Shown here piece by piece: positions 1 through 9,339 of a DNA stretch of 64,000 nucleotides. The notes below the pieces were generated by a model. That model searched no databases, had not been told where the DNA came from, and was given only the letters and a program-made list of their open reading frames with translations. Each line of letters opens with the position of its first letter. The first letter of the stretch is position 1. Source of the stretch: Arenicella xantha (lineage in GTDB: Bacteria > Pseudomonadota > Gammaproteobacteria > Arenicellales > Arenicellaceae); contig NZ_QNRT01000006.1 in NCBI RefSeq assembly GCF_003315245.1, positions 111,179-175,178 of the forward strand, read 5' to 3'. Made by a program: the position numbers and the translations under genes.

Positions 1-1
1 A

Positions 2-958
2 TCGAGCACCGGCAATTGGCCGTCGTCAACGCTAACCGCCTCCGGTGCCTTTGTGCGTGACATTATCCGCGCCTACAACGATGGCACGGACACTGGCGGT
101 GGAGATAACGGCGGTGGAGATAACGGCGGTGGAGATAACGGCGGTGGAGATAACGGCGGTGGAGATAACGGCGGCGGCAACTCACCTTGTGACTCGGCCA
201 GTGCTATTGGTCTACCCGGCACCGTACAGGCAGAAGACTTTTGCCAACAAAGCGGCATTCAAACCGAGGCAACATCAGATACTGGCGGCGGTGATAACAT
301 TGGCTGGATCCAAAATGGTGACTCAAGCCAATACCGCGTTAATGTGTCAGCAGCTGACACCTACCAAGTCGAGCTTCGAGTCGCCACTCCGACAATCGGC
401 GGCAGCGTCGATATTTTAGTCGACGGCAACAAAGTTGGTAGCATTGCGGTCGGCGATACCGGTGGCTGGCAAAATTGGCAAACCAAATCGACCGACGTAC
501 AACTTAACGCAGGCCAACAAACTCTGCGCTTAAACTATGTCGGCGGCAGTGATTACCTAATGAATATCAACTGGGCCAAATTCAACCTACAAGCTGATAA
601 TGGCGGTGGAGACAATGGTGGTGGAGACAATGGTGGTGGCAACACCGGAGTGAGTTGCGATTTCATCATCGCCAATCAGTGGAGCAGCGGGTTCGTTGGT
701 GAAGTTAAGATCACAAACAACGGCACTAGCGCTATCTCAAGCCCTTGGTCAGTCAACTTTGGTTTTAGCGATGGGTCAAACGTCACCAGCAGTTGGAATG
801 GCAACCTGAGTGGTTCTAACCCGTATACCATCGCACCATTGAGTTGGAACCAAACTATTCAGCCCGGCGGCTCCACCAGCTTTGGCGTACAAGTCAATAA
901 AGGTGCTAGCGGCCAACCCGCATCAACGCCGACGGTTGGCGGTTCTATCTGTAATTAA
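2..958 (+). CDS. Secreted carbohydrate-binding protein, C-terminal part (CBM6 + CBM2), 5' truncated by window edge
   Basis: The reading frame is open from base 2, so the N-terminus, and presumably the catalytic domain and signal peptide, lie outside the window; 318 residues are visible. After about 30 residues of an upstream domain comes a Gly/Asp/Asn linker encoded by five 15-bp repeats. A CBM6-like beta-sandwich follows (starts VQAEDFCQQSG; GDSSQYRVNV; ends NINWAKFN), then a second GGGDN linker, then a CBM2-like domain (SCDFIIANQWSSGF, SPWSVNFGF, GGSTSFGVQV). CBM2 typically binds cellulose, chitin or xylan, and CBM6 binds beta-glucans or xylan. Linked CBMs of this kind occur in extracellular plant- or algal-polysaccharide hydrolases. 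The catalytic family cannot be told from the visible residues. Confidence 0.85.
   Translation, partial: SSTGNWPSSTLTASGAFVRDIIRAYNDGTDTGGGDNGGGDNGGGDNGGGDNGGGDNGGGNSPCDSASAIGLPGTVQAEDFCQQSGIQTEATSDTGGGDNIGWIQNGDSSQYRVNVSAADTYQVELRVATPTIGGSVDILVDGNKVGSIAVGDTGGWQNWQTKSTDVQLNAGQQTLRLNYVGGSDYLMNINWAKFNLQADNGGGDNGGGDNGGGNTGVSCDFIIANQWSSGFVGEVKITNNGTSAISSPWSVNFGFSDGSNVTSSWNGNLSGSNPYTIAPLSWNQTIQPGGSTSFGVQVNKGASGQPASTPTVGGSICN
95..169 (+). repeat. Five tandem 15-bp repeats encoding GGGDN linker
   Basis: Five head-to-tail copies of the unit ggcggtggagataac, identical or nearly so, encode a flexible Gly-Gly-Gly-Asp-Asn linker before the CBM6 domain. A diverged version of the same unit recurs at about 600-641 before the CBM2 domain. 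The near identity of the units suggests recent slippage or selection for linker length. Confidence 0.9.
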
Positions 959-977
959 TGCGTATCTAGATTAGTCT

Positions 978-1014
978 AGCCGCTATCCAATTTGATTGGG
1001 TAGCGGCTTTTTTT
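978..1014 (+). terminator. Rho-independent terminator after CBM protein gene
   Basis: A 13-bp stem (agccgctatccaa paired with ttgggtagcggct, one G-T pair) with a 5-base loop is followed by seven T residues. It begins 20 bases after the stop codon of the CBM gene. Confidence 0.85.
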
Positions 1015-1035
1015 ATCTTTGACTTTCTTCCGAAT

Positions 1036-1683
1036 TTACTTGTTCCGCATGGATTTTACGAAACGATTTGACTCAGTAATCGACGCTTCCATTTGCTGAA
1101 TCAGGTCTTCGACTTGGCTTTCGATAATCACCACTTCGCCTGAGATACTGGATACGGCACGCGCATTGAGATTGTGTTTTAAATACAAGGTATTATCTTG
1201 CAACACACGTAATACTGGCTCAATACGGCTCTGCGACACCTTCATTTTTTGATAAATATCGGCATAACGCGCTTTGGTGGTCTGCAAATTTTTCTCGCTA
1301 GCGCGCCGCAACGACGAACTTTGATACTGCCCTAGCTCGTCTTTCCACTCATCAAACAAGTCCTCAGCCACGCGATTTACCGATTGAATGCGCTCATCCA
1401 ACTCAGCCGCTTTGTCTTCACTCGCGGCAACCGCTTTGGCCATACGTTTATACTTCTTTTCGAGGCCAGCATCTTTAACATTGATTAGACTCGCCAACTC
1501 ATCATAAGCAGACCGAAACTGTTTCTTTGCTTCTTGCTGCGTTTCCGACGTGTCTTCAATACGATCGATCAATATATCGCGTTTATGAACGCCGACTTTT
1601 TCAAGTGCAGAGTATTGCGCTTTTTGAACAGTCCCGCAGGCGCTCAAAGCTATTAACATTAATAAGGTGATAATCGGTTTCAT
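1036..1683 (-). CDS. DUF2959 family lipoprotein
   Basis: 215 residues from the second Met, which gives a clean lipoprotein signal (MKPIITLLMLIALSACG, lipobox LSAC); an upstream in-frame Met at 1695 adds four residues. The mature part is highly charged, mostly helical and coiled-coil-like, as in DUF2959 (function unknown). It shares a clear pattern with the divergently transcribed neighbour: RD-LI-RIE near the start, DEWKDEL in the middle, EPVL and LKHNLN towards the end, and QMEASI near the C-terminus. It is probably anchored in the outer or inner membrane facing the periplasm. The biological role is not known. Confidence 0.8.
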   Translation of the reverse strand: MKPIITLLMLIALSACGTVQKAQYSALEKVGVHKRDILIDRIEDTSETQQEAKKQFRSAYDELASLINVKDAGLEKKYKRMAKAVAASEDKAAELDERIQSVNRVAEDLFDEWKDELGQYQSSSLRRASEKNLQTTKARYADIYQKMKVSQSRIEPVLRVLQDNTLYLKHNLNARAVSSISGEVVIIESQVEDLIQQMEASITESNRFVKSMRNK

Positions 1684-1798
1684 AAGCTTACACACAGCAG
1701 GGTTGGCTAAAGGACGAATGCTAACAAAACAATCGGCCTGAGTATGTTAGACAAGATAAAATGATACCCAAGTTACCAATTACTGCTCGTAAAATAGA

Positions 1799-2512
1799 AT
1801 GCCGTTACTTGTCTGCCCTCCCCCAATCTTCATCTCTAAGTTTATTGCTAGCTATAAACTGTGGGGTAGCTTGCTGGTGTCGATACTCCTTGTATACCAA
1901 GCATTCAGCACTACTGGCATTGGCTCCAAATGGGGAATTCCCAGCTACGACACGTTTTACCAAGCACCTCGCGACGTGCTGATCTCACGTATCGAACAAG
2001 CCAGCGCGGCACAACAAGATACCGCCGAAGAATTTCGCACCGCACTCGACAAGTTCAAGTCCGTTACCGCATTCAACGGTGGTGATTTAGAGAAACAATT
2101 CAATACTCTAAATGACGCATTCAAAAACAGCGAAGCGGCCGCGCAGGATGTCAGCGCGCGTGTTGAGACGGTAGTTACCGCAACCAACCGTTTGTTGAGC
2201 GAGTGGCGCGACGAATTAAACGACTACCATGACCCGCAATTCAAACAAAAAGCACAACAGCAATTCGACCAAACACGCCGTCAGTCCGAACAGTTAATCG
2301 CAGCCATGCGAGCTACACAAGCAAAAACCGAACCGGTACTCGGCGCTTTCCGCGATCAAGTTTTGTTTATCAAACACAACCTGAATATGCAAGCGATCGG
2401 CTCCTTAAAACAGGAGTCCGCAACCATTGAAACCGACGTCGATCTGCTGATTAAGGAAATGGAAGCATCGGTCGCCCAAGCAGAGACGTTTGTCCGTGCC
2501 TTATCAGACTAA
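1799..2512 (+). CDS. DUF2959 family protein, paralogue of the divergent neighbour
   Basis: 237 residues from the first Met, with a hydrophobic segment at about residues 15-38 (KLWGSLLVSILLVYQ) rather than a lipobox, then the same DUF2959 helical domain as the gene at 1036-1683. Shared motifs are RDVLISRIE, SEWRDEL, EPVL, IKHNLN and KEMEASV. The start is uncertain: no clear ribosome-binding site precedes 1799, and the translated region could begin slightly further in. The two paralogues sit back to back, which suggests an old inverted duplication or two coexpressed forms, one lipid-anchored and one transmembrane. No function can be assigned. Confidence 0.75.
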   Translation: MPLLVCPPPIFISKFIASYKLWGSLLVSILLVYQAFSTTGIGSKWGIPSYDTFYQAPRDVLISRIEQASAAQQDTAEEFRTALDKFKSVTAFNGGDLEKQFNTLNDAFKNSEAAAQDVSARVETVVTATNRLLSEWRDELNDYHDPQFKQKAQQQFDQTRRQSEQLIAAMRATQAKTEPVLGAFRDQVLFIKHNLNMQAIGSLKQESATIETDVDLLIKEMEASVAQAETFVRALSD

Positions 2513-2636
2513 AGCACTTCGCAAATATGAGAATAATGAGGTGAATCACCTCCGAACCGAGTAACTACTATTTATCGCCCTTTAAAATTGAAATGAGCTT
2601 GGTCTATCAATTTTAAATTTTATGATATGCCAGACT

Positions 2637-4643
2637 TCAAACCTTTGCGCTACTCTTGCTTTTTCGAGGCCGTTTCTTTCGGTACTGTTTTTTTCGATAC
2701 TGAGCTTTACTACCTAAGCCTCTAAGCCCATGCGGAACAACGCTGCGACTGTCAACCACCATCGACTTCAATTGAGTTTGTAGTGGCATCATCAACTCTT
2801 GGTAGCTACTCAAGCCATCGTGAATTGCCGTCAAGCGAGACTCCCACAGCGCCGTTAGGTCTGGATGCGTCGCAACGTCGGGTAAGGCATCAACAAATGC
2901 TCTGCCCGTTTTCGTCGAGAAAATCGTTTTACCTTGTCGGCGTAAGTAGCCCCGCTTAAACAGTAATTCAATAATCCCCGCGCGAGTGGCATCTGTTCCT
3001 AAGCCATCGGTGTCACGCAGAACCTTCTTCAACTCAGAGTCACTTACATGCGCACTGATGCCGGTCATCGCCGCTAATAGACTCGCGTCGGTATAGTGTT
3101 TTGGTGGCGATGTATGCTTTTCATCTAGCCTTGCAGCCAGCGATTTCAGGCCTTGCTGAATATGCAAGTTGGGGATTTTTTGCTCGCTCTCTTGATCAGT
3201 ATTGTCGGCTTCTGCTTTGGGTTTAGCTGACGGAAACAAACATTTCCAGCCGACCTTAATCGGCTCCTTGGCCTTTGCAAGAAAAATTCCAGTGCCAATG
3301 CTTATCTCTGCTTTGACATCGAAAAACTCGTAGGCCGGTAAAAACTGGGCAAGGTAGTTTCGGCAAATCAGTCTGTAGACTTTTTCTTCAATGGCACTAA
3401 GCGTGGAGGTGAGTTTAGCCGCATTGAGCTTCTTCTGAGTCGGTATAATCGCGTGATGCGCATTCACTTTAGCGTCGTTCCAAGCACGACTTTTAACACC
3501 GATATCAACGCTTTTAAAGGCCTCACTGTTTGTCCCAAATAAACTCGTAGCAGCCTTGCTTGCGCCAGAGTTAAACGTAATAGCCGCCACGACGAGTTTA
3601 GCCTCGGTAAAATGATCCTTCGGCAGATAACGACAATCAGAGCGCGGATAAGTAATAAGTTTATGACGCTCATAAAGCCCCTGACACACATCGAGTACTT
3701 GCTGAGCACTGAGACCGAACGCCTTACTGGCCTCAATTTGTAATGCCGATAGGTTAAACGGCAGAGGTGCCGCTTGCTTCTTATGCTGGCGTGCTAGCTG
3801 CATCACGGTCGCCGGTTGATGGCTAATACGCTTAATCACATTTTCAGCCAATGGCTTAGATGAGTTCCGACCAGCTTCATCTAAGTACGGTTGACACTGT
3901 TTACTTGGCTGCCATTTAGCTTGAAACCGCTCAACCGGACCATCCTCAGGCAAGGTCTCGAGCTGCGCCCAAACTTCGTAGAAAGGTTGACTGATAAAAC
4001 TCTCGATTGCTTGATCTCGCCGCACCACCAATCCGAGCACAGGCGTTTGCACACGCCCCACCGACAGCACACCGTTGTAGCCAGCCTTTTGGCCCTGCAA
4101 GGTGTAAGCACGCGTCAAATTAATACCATACAGCCAGTCCGCTCGAGAACGCGCTAAGGCCGAGGTAGATAGCGGTATAAACTCTTGATTAGAACGTAGC
4201 TTCGACACTGCTTGCTTAACTGCTTTTGCATTTAAATCACTGATTAAACAACGTTGAACTGCCGCGGTCTTCTCCTTGCTTACTCCCAGAAAATTAATGA
4301 CTTCGTCGACCAACAACTGCCCTTCCCGATCTGGATCACCTGCATGTATCAACTGATCGGCCTGCTTAACCAACTTACGCAATACCGCTAACTGTTTTGA
4401 TGTTTTTCGTTTCGCCACAAGCTGCCAGCGATCCGGAATAATCGGCAAGTGTTCATGTGACCATTTTTTAAACGCTGGGTCATACACTTCAGGTTCGACC
4501 TGTTCCAATAGGTGCCCAATACACCAACTCACGGTATCGCCATTGGCTGCCACAATGTATCCGTCAGCCTTTCGCAACGGTTTTGGTAACACATCAGCAA
4601 TGGCTCGCCCTAGGCTTGGCTTCTCAGCTATAAATAAACGCAT
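2637..4643 (-). CDS. topB: DNA topoisomerase III
   Basis: 668 residues, close to the E. coli TopB length (653). The Toprim domain is at the N-terminus (MRLFIAEKPSLGRAIADVLP) with the metal-binding DPDREG motif at residues 103-108. The type IA catalytic tyrosine is in the TYPRSDCRYLP motif near residue 330. The SVGRVQTP and TDATRAG motifs are present. The C-terminus ends in a very basic tail (KKQYRKKRPRKSK) that probably contacts DNA. This type IA enzyme relaxes negative supercoils and decatenates replication intermediates in the cytoplasm. It is transcribed alone, with no obvious partner gene. Confidence 0.93.
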   Translation of the reverse strand: MRLFIAEKPSLGRAIADVLPKPLRKADGYIVAANGDTVSWCIGHLLEQVEPEVYDPAFKKWSHEHLPIIPDRWQLVAKRKTSKQLAVLRKLVKQADQLIHAGDPDREGQLLVDEVINFLGVSKEKTAAVQRCLISDLNAKAVKQAVSKLRSNQEFIPLSTSALARSRADWLYGINLTRAYTLQGQKAGYNGVLSVGRVQTPVLGLVVRRDQAIESFISQPFYEVWAQLETLPEDGPVERFQAKWQPSKQCQPYLDEAGRNSSKPLAENVIKRISHQPATVMQLARQHKKQAAPLPFNLSALQIEASKAFGLSAQQVLDVCQGLYERHKLITYPRSDCRYLPKDHFTEAKLVVAAITFNSGASKAATSLFGTNSEAFKSVDIGVKSRAWNDAKVNAHHAIIPTQKKLNAAKLTSTLSAIEEKVYRLICRNYLAQFLPAYEFFDVKAEISIGTGIFLAKAKEPIKVGWKCLFPSAKPKAEADNTDQESEQKIPNLHIQQGLKSLAARLDEKHTSPPKHYTDASLLAAMTGISAHVSDSELKKVLRDTDGLGTDATRAGIIELLFKRGYLRRQGKTIFSTKTGRAFVDALPDVATHPDLTALWESRLTAIHDGLSSYQELMMPLQTQLKSMVVDSRSVVPHGLRGLGSKAQYRKKQYRKKRPRKSKSSAKV

Positions 4644-4844
4644 AACTTAGTTTGACTGTTTTTATATACAGTATTTTAGTTTTACTCAAGATTCAAGCGC
4701 TTCATAAAAAATATATGCCATAGCAAACAACGAATACAGCTACCGCACCGCGTGCATCTACACGACCTGATACGACAAAGTCGAACTAGTGACATTAAAC
4801 TCACCAATCAACTTTAGGAAAATAGTCCATCGCGGCGCAAACAT

Positions 4845-4878
4845 AAAAAAGGCCGTTGGGGAAACCCCAACGGCCTTT
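4845..4878 (-). terminator. Terminator of the TonB-dependent receptor gene
   Basis: Perfect 11-bp GC-rich stem (ggccgttgggg / ccccaacggcc) with an AAA loop, flanked on the left by six A residues. Read on the minus strand this is a stem followed by a U-tract, placed 39 bases after the receptor stop codon. Confidence 0.88.
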
Positions 4879-4916
4879 CTAATTACTACGTTCTGTAACG
4901 AACTGACAACAAAAAT

Positions 4917-7232
4917 TTAGAAGTCAGCTTTAAACGAGATACCAAAGTAACGCTCTGCGTCACGTGGGATCTGATAACGGAAGTTATCTCCACTGTAAGT
5001 AGTTACATACGACTCGTCGCCCAAGTTTTTACCAATAAGCGTAACCACGTACTTTCCTTCGCTGAACGAGAAAGCAACGCTTGCGTTAAACATATCGTAG
5101 CCTGGCAATAGAGCGGCAGGGTTAACCGTGCCATTGTTGCCTGGTAAGTCAGAGACTTGCTCGTCCATGTGTACAAATGAGCCATTAAAAATCACATCCA
5201 TAGATGCTAGCGGGATCACATAGCTTGAGCTCAAGGTGTATTTAAGATCTGGCGAGAACGGTACATCTAAACCATTACGGCTAGTACACGCACCAGGCGC
5301 TACGTCTAGCGGACAGTTAAAACGATCAATCACTGCATCAACATACGCTAAACCACCAGAGAGCTGCCAGTTTTCAGACGCCTGCCAAATGAAATCAAGC
5401 TCTAGGCCTTGAGTCGATACGTCACCAGCATTGGTTAAACGCGTGATAGTAACGCCACTCGAATCATCAAAGTTGTTTGCTTGAAAACCTTCAATATCGG
5501 TTTTAAACAGCGCTAGGTTAGCGAAAAAACTATCAGCCGTTAGCTTGTAACCAATTTCATAGGAGTTCGATGTTTCTTCACCGATCGGTAGAGTATCGCT
5601 TTCCGCCATATTGTAAAATGTATTGAACGCAGGGCCTTTATAGCCTTGCGAATACGTTGCATAAGCCATACCTGCATCGTTAACCTGCCATTGCAGTCCT
5701 AACTTACCCGATGTGTTAGTTGCGCTGGTTTGATTAGCGAAATCAGTATTGCTGGCGGTTGCTCGAACGCCGACACCTTGGCGACCAAACGGGTCGTTGT
5801 TGGTGCGGCGATGATTAAATGACACTTCGTCGTCGGTGTAGCGTAAACCAAAGATCAATGACAATGAGTCAGTCAATTCAGCTGAGCCTTGTCCAAACAC
5901 CGAAAAGTTCTCGAACTCAGTATCAAATACTGCAGTCGCAGCAACAATATCGTTGGCAAGACATGTCAAACCTGGGTTTGCTGCCAAAATAGGATCATTG
6001 GCGGCCGAAACTTGACAGCTTGCATCACGTCGAAAGCTACGATCTGATTCAATATTCCAATAGAACAAACCAGCTTGCCATGTGATTCTTTGATCAGATG
6101 GAGAAGCAATTCGCAACTCTTGTGAGAATTGATCCCAGCTCTGAATTCCTAAATCGTGCAATTGAAAGAAGGTGCTGGAGAAATCAACAGGTAACGCAGC
6201 ATCGCCGGCATTTGACGTGAAGTCGCCTTCTCGGACTTCAGTATTATCCCACTCTCTCGTCGCTGTAATCGAGGTCAATGTGTAGTCGCCAACCTCAGCT
6301 TCAAACTGTACAGAAAAAGCAGAATGATCATCCACAGTGCTGGTTTCAAGATCGTGATCGACGCGACGTTGATTAAAGTCAATATCGGCAACGCCATTCA
6401 CGATGCCCTGTGAGTTAGGTGCTGCTGGCGACGATGGGTTACGACCACTTGGCAAGGCTTCAAGGTCTGCGCAACAGTTGTCTTCGGAGCTATAGTCCTC
6501 AGCGATCAATAGTAATTCGACGCTATCGCTGATGTCCCACTCCAACATGCCACGTAATCCACTGCGGTCATAACCGTTAGTGGTTTGGCCAGTAAAAGTG
6601 TTCTCGATATAGCCGTCGAAACTGCCATCAAACACAGTAAGACTCGCTCGTGCATTATCAGACAACGGGCCTGCGAAACGACCTTTTACACGACGTTCAT
6701 TGTCTTCAAAAACAGAGACATCAACACTGCCAGTAAACTCGTCAGTTGGTCGCTTAGTAGTCATGTTCACTACACCAGCCGACGCGTTCTTACCGAACAA
6801 CGTGCCTTGTGGACCACGCAGAACTTCAAGTCGCTCCAAATCATAGAGATCGGTGAAAGCTTGACCTGAACGACCCAGAACAACGCCATCTACGACCGTA
6901 GACACACTCGGCTCAGCGGCAGTACTAAACGAGATTGTGCCAATCCCACGTACCACAACGGTCGAATTTCGATTAGTGTTACCCTTACGGAATGAAACTG
7001 ATGGAATCAATTGTTGTAGTCCTTCGAAACCAATCGCATGCGCGGAATCAATGGTTTCGGAGCTCAGTACCGAAACAGCAATAGGAACATCTTGGACGCT
7101 CTCTTCACGCTTCTGCGCAGTAACAACAATTTCCTCTAATGCACTCTGTGCAAACGCATTTGGCGCAGCGATCGCTGTGGCCACGGCGCTTAATAAGCAC
7201 CAACGTAGGTTTGCTCCATAGTTAATCTTCAT
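4917..7232 (-). CDS. TonB-dependent outer-membrane receptor
   Basis: 771 residues. The start at 7232 is chosen because a gagaggag ribosome-binding site sits about 8 bases upstream and a normal signal peptide follows (MKINYGANLRWCLLSAV...NAFAQ); a longer frame would add 13 residues. The TonB box region EEIVVTAQKREES is followed by a plug domain (VPIAVSVLSSETID; RGIGT; VLRGPQGTLFGKNASAGVVN) and a 22-strand barrel ending in aromatic F (SFKADF), typical of outer-membrane insertion. It imports a scarce substrate using TonB energy. The adjacent symporter/GH31/GntR genes and a shared operator-like palindrome suggest the substrate is a sugar glycoside. The specific ligand cannot be read from the sequence. 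Confidence 0.9.
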   Translation of the reverse strand: MKINYGANLRWCLLSAVATAIAAPNAFAQSALEEIVVTAQKREESVQDVPIAVSVLSSETIDSAHAIGFEGLQQLIPSVSFRKGNTNRNSTVVVRGIGTISFSTAAEPSVSTVVDGVVLGRSGQAFTDLYDLERLEVLRGPQGTLFGKNASAGVVNMTTKRPTDEFTGSVDVSVFEDNERRVKGRFAGPLSDNARASLTVFDGSFDGYIENTFTGQTTNGYDRSGLRGMLEWDISDSVELLLIAEDYSSEDNCCADLEALPSGRNPSSPAAPNSQGIVNGVADIDFNQRRVDHDLETSTVDDHSAFSVQFEAEVGDYTLTSITATREWDNTEVREGDFTSNAGDAALPVDFSSTFFQLHDLGIQSWDQFSQELRIASPSDQRITWQAGLFYWNIESDRSFRRDASCQVSAANDPILAANPGLTCLANDIVAATAVFDTEFENFSVFGQGSAELTDSLSLIFGLRYTDDEVSFNHRRTNNDPFGRQGVGVRATASNTDFANQTSATNTSGKLGLQWQVNDAGMAYATYSQGYKGPAFNTFYNMAESDTLPIGEETSNSYEIGYKLTADSFFANLALFKTDIEGFQANNFDDSSGVTITRLTNAGDVSTQGLELDFIWQASENWQLSGGLAYVDAVIDRFNCPLDVAPGACTSRNGLDVPFSPDLKYTLSSSYVIPLASMDVIFNGSFVHMDEQVSDLPGNNGTVNPAALLPGYDMFNASVAFSFSEGKYVVTLIGKNLGDESYVTTYSGDNFRYQIPRDAERYFGISFKADF

Positions 7233-7570
7233 TGAATAACTCCTCTCTTTCTGGTTAGTGTTAGACAGCAAGTGGTCAACATTGACCCTGCTTATTCACC
7301 CAATGGCGAAGCTAACATCGAATATTCGTTAGATGCCGATTGAGCAATTTTTACTGCGAAAATAAATTGCTTATTTTCGAACAGCATTGCTTAACAGCAA
7401 GCTAAACGCCTTCGATGGTGCTTCTCTTCTTAGCGAACAACCAACCAGAGGATTGATTGTCCAATGTATCGAGCACAATCAGTCTACCGCAGTTCTATTA
7501 ATTAATACAATAGATATCTTATACAAGAGTTAAGTAGGCAAAGACTGGTTTTTACGCTTGCTCGTAACGG
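7233..7570 (-). promoter_or_regulatory. Intergenic control region of the TonB receptor with GntR-type operator at 7517-7528
   Basis: This 338-base gap holds no gene. At 7517-7528 lies tcttatacaaga, an imperfect palindrome that differs at one position from the perfect palindrome tcttatataaga at 12381-12392 in the regulator promoter. The surrounding sequence is AT-rich and promoter-like. I infer that the GntR/UTRA regulator also controls the receptor. The remainder of the gap shows no further structure I can support. Confidence 0.55.
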
Positions 7571-9289
7571 TTAAGGGTTCACAGATATGGTTTTGTGGCG
7601 CATCACTGACCACCAACAAACCACCATATTAATACTAATTACCGCTATCAATAGCGGCCAAAACCAGTCACTCAAGCCCCCAACTAAGCCAACCGGCGAG
7701 AACAATAGGTACACCGCAACAATCGCCGCCACCATAGTGGAACTCGCTGCGGTAGCGTAGCGCCAAGGGCTCATATTAACCTTAGAGCGCGGCGTAAAAG
7801 ACCAGTCGGTATCACGCGGTAGGTAGTAACCAATAGCTAACATCATGGCAACTTCTATAGCGAACAGCACGGCGTAGATATGAATAAAATTGAGCTCAAT
7901 ATCCAGCACAAACTTGAGCAGAGCGTAAGCTACCACATGAAAGCAGATTGCGACCTTGGCGGCTAAAGCGGGCACGCGCTTGGTAAACAAGCCAACTAAA
8001 ACAATAGCAATTACGGGAATATTGTAAAAGCCGGTGAAAATTCGAATAATTTGCCACAAGCCCTCTGGGGCGAACTGCAATAACGGCGCAACTATGAATG
8101 AAAAGACCGCGATAACGACACTGGCAATTTTCGCCACTTTGATTAGCTGAGCATCGCTAACCGGCTCCTTTTTAAGCGGCTGGTAAACGTCTAAGCAGAA
8201 CAGTGTTGCGGCACTGTTGAGCAATGAGTTAAACGAACTAAACACCGCACCGAGTAACACTGCAAGGAAAAAGCCCGACAAATACACCGGCAACACGTCT
8301 TTAACGAGCTGCGGGTAAGCTAAATCGATCGATAGTAAGCCAGCACCGCCATTCGAGCTGTATAAGTGGTAGGCAATCACACCTGGCAACATCATCATGA
8401 ATGGCACTAATATTTTAAAATACCCGGATAACAACACGCCCTTCTGCCCTTCTGCCAAGCTTGCAGCACCAAGGGTTCGCTGAATTACGTATTGATTGGT
8501 TCCCCAGTAAAATAGGTTTGCCAAAATCATGCCGGTGAAAATTGTGCCAAATGGCACCGGGTCGTCAGCCGCGCCGATTGCATTTAATTTATGTGTATCG
8601 GTGGTCAACACCAATTCTAAGCCCTCGGTAAAACTCCCGCCACCAAGTGCGATCAAGCCCAAAGTTGGCACTAACAGCCCAATAATCAACAAACCAATAC
8701 CGTTAATAGTGTCTGACACCACCACCGCCTTAAGGCCACCAAACACGGCGTATATCGCGCCAATAGAACCCACCACTAACACCGTAACAATGAGCGCTTG
8801 CGAATACGGCAGATTGAGTAGCGACGGCACGTCGAACAAACGTAACACGGCCACCGACCCCGAGTACAGAATCGACGGTATCGTCACAAGTCCATAACCG
8901 ACCATAAACAACACTACGGTAAGCCGACGAACGCCATCATCAAAACGTTCCTGCAAAAAACCCGGCAAGGTAGTGAACGCGCCGGACAGGTAGCGAGGCA
9001 AAAACACCAAGGCCATAATAATGGTTGCAAACCCGGCAGTAACCTCCCAAGCCATGGCGCTCATATTAAAGCCATAAGCCGAGCCATTGAGACCAATTAA
9101 TTGTTCAGCAGACAAGTTGGTAAGCAACATCGAACCCGCAATAAAGGTCCCAGTTAAACCACGACCAGCGAGAAAATAGCCATCTTTGTCGTCGACACTG
9201 CCTTTGGTTTTTTGATACGAAATCCAGCCCACCAATGCCATAAAAAACACACAGGAGAATAACGTGAAGATTAGATCATTGGATTGCAT
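7571..9289 (-). CDS. Sodium/solute symporter (SSS family, YidK-like)
   Basis: 572 residues with about 13-14 hydrophobic segments. It matches the SSS/SLC5 fold: GYFLAGRGL in the first loop, TNLSAEQLIGLNGSAY in TM2, and YAVFGGLKAVVVSDTINGIG in TM5-6. The protein resembles E. coli YidK along its length (for example NQYVIQRTL, SLAEGQKG and FSSFNSLLNSAATLF), whose physiological substrate I do not know with certainty. It probably imports a monosaccharide or small glycoside across the inner membrane with sodium. It lies 50 bases downstream of the GH31 gene and is probably the last gene of the GntR-GH31-symporter operon. Confidence 0.88.
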   Translation of the reverse strand: MQSNDLIFTLFSCVFFMALVGWISYQKTKGSVDDKDGYFLAGRGLTGTFIAGSMLLTNLSAEQLIGLNGSAYGFNMSAMAWEVTAGFATIIMALVFLPRYLSGAFTTLPGFLQERFDDGVRRLTVVLFMVGYGLVTIPSILYSGSVAVLRLFDVPSLLNLPYSQALIVTVLVVGSIGAIYAVFGGLKAVVVSDTINGIGLLIIGLLVPTLGLIALGGGSFTEGLELVLTTDTHKLNAIGAADDPVPFGTIFTGMILANLFYWGTNQYVIQRTLGAASLAEGQKGVLLSGYFKILVPFMMMLPGVIAYHLYSSNGGAGLLSIDLAYPQLVKDVLPVYLSGFFLAVLLGAVFSSFNSLLNSAATLFCLDVYQPLKKEPVSDAQLIKVAKIASVVIAVFSFIVAPLLQFAPEGLWQIIRIFTGFYNIPVIAIVLVGLFTKRVPALAAKVAICFHVVAYALLKFVLDIELNFIHIYAVLFAIEVAMMLAIGYYLPRDTDWSFTPRSKVNMSPWRYATAASSTMVAAIVAVYLLFSPVGLVGGLSDWFWPLLIAVISINMVVCWWSVMRHKTISVNP

Positions 9290-9339
9290 AAAGTTATTTC
9301 AGTTGGAGTTCGGTTAGCGCTCGTTTAACGTCGGGTTAC

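Noticed and set aside
95..169. Tandem repeats as a CRISPR array
   Set aside because: The 15-bp units are contiguous, have no spacers and lie in frame inside a coding sequence as a protein linker.
3464..4157. Open frames opposite or overlapping topB
   Set aside because: They are shadows of a strongly supported topoisomerase III gene, with no ribosome-binding sites or recognisable domains.
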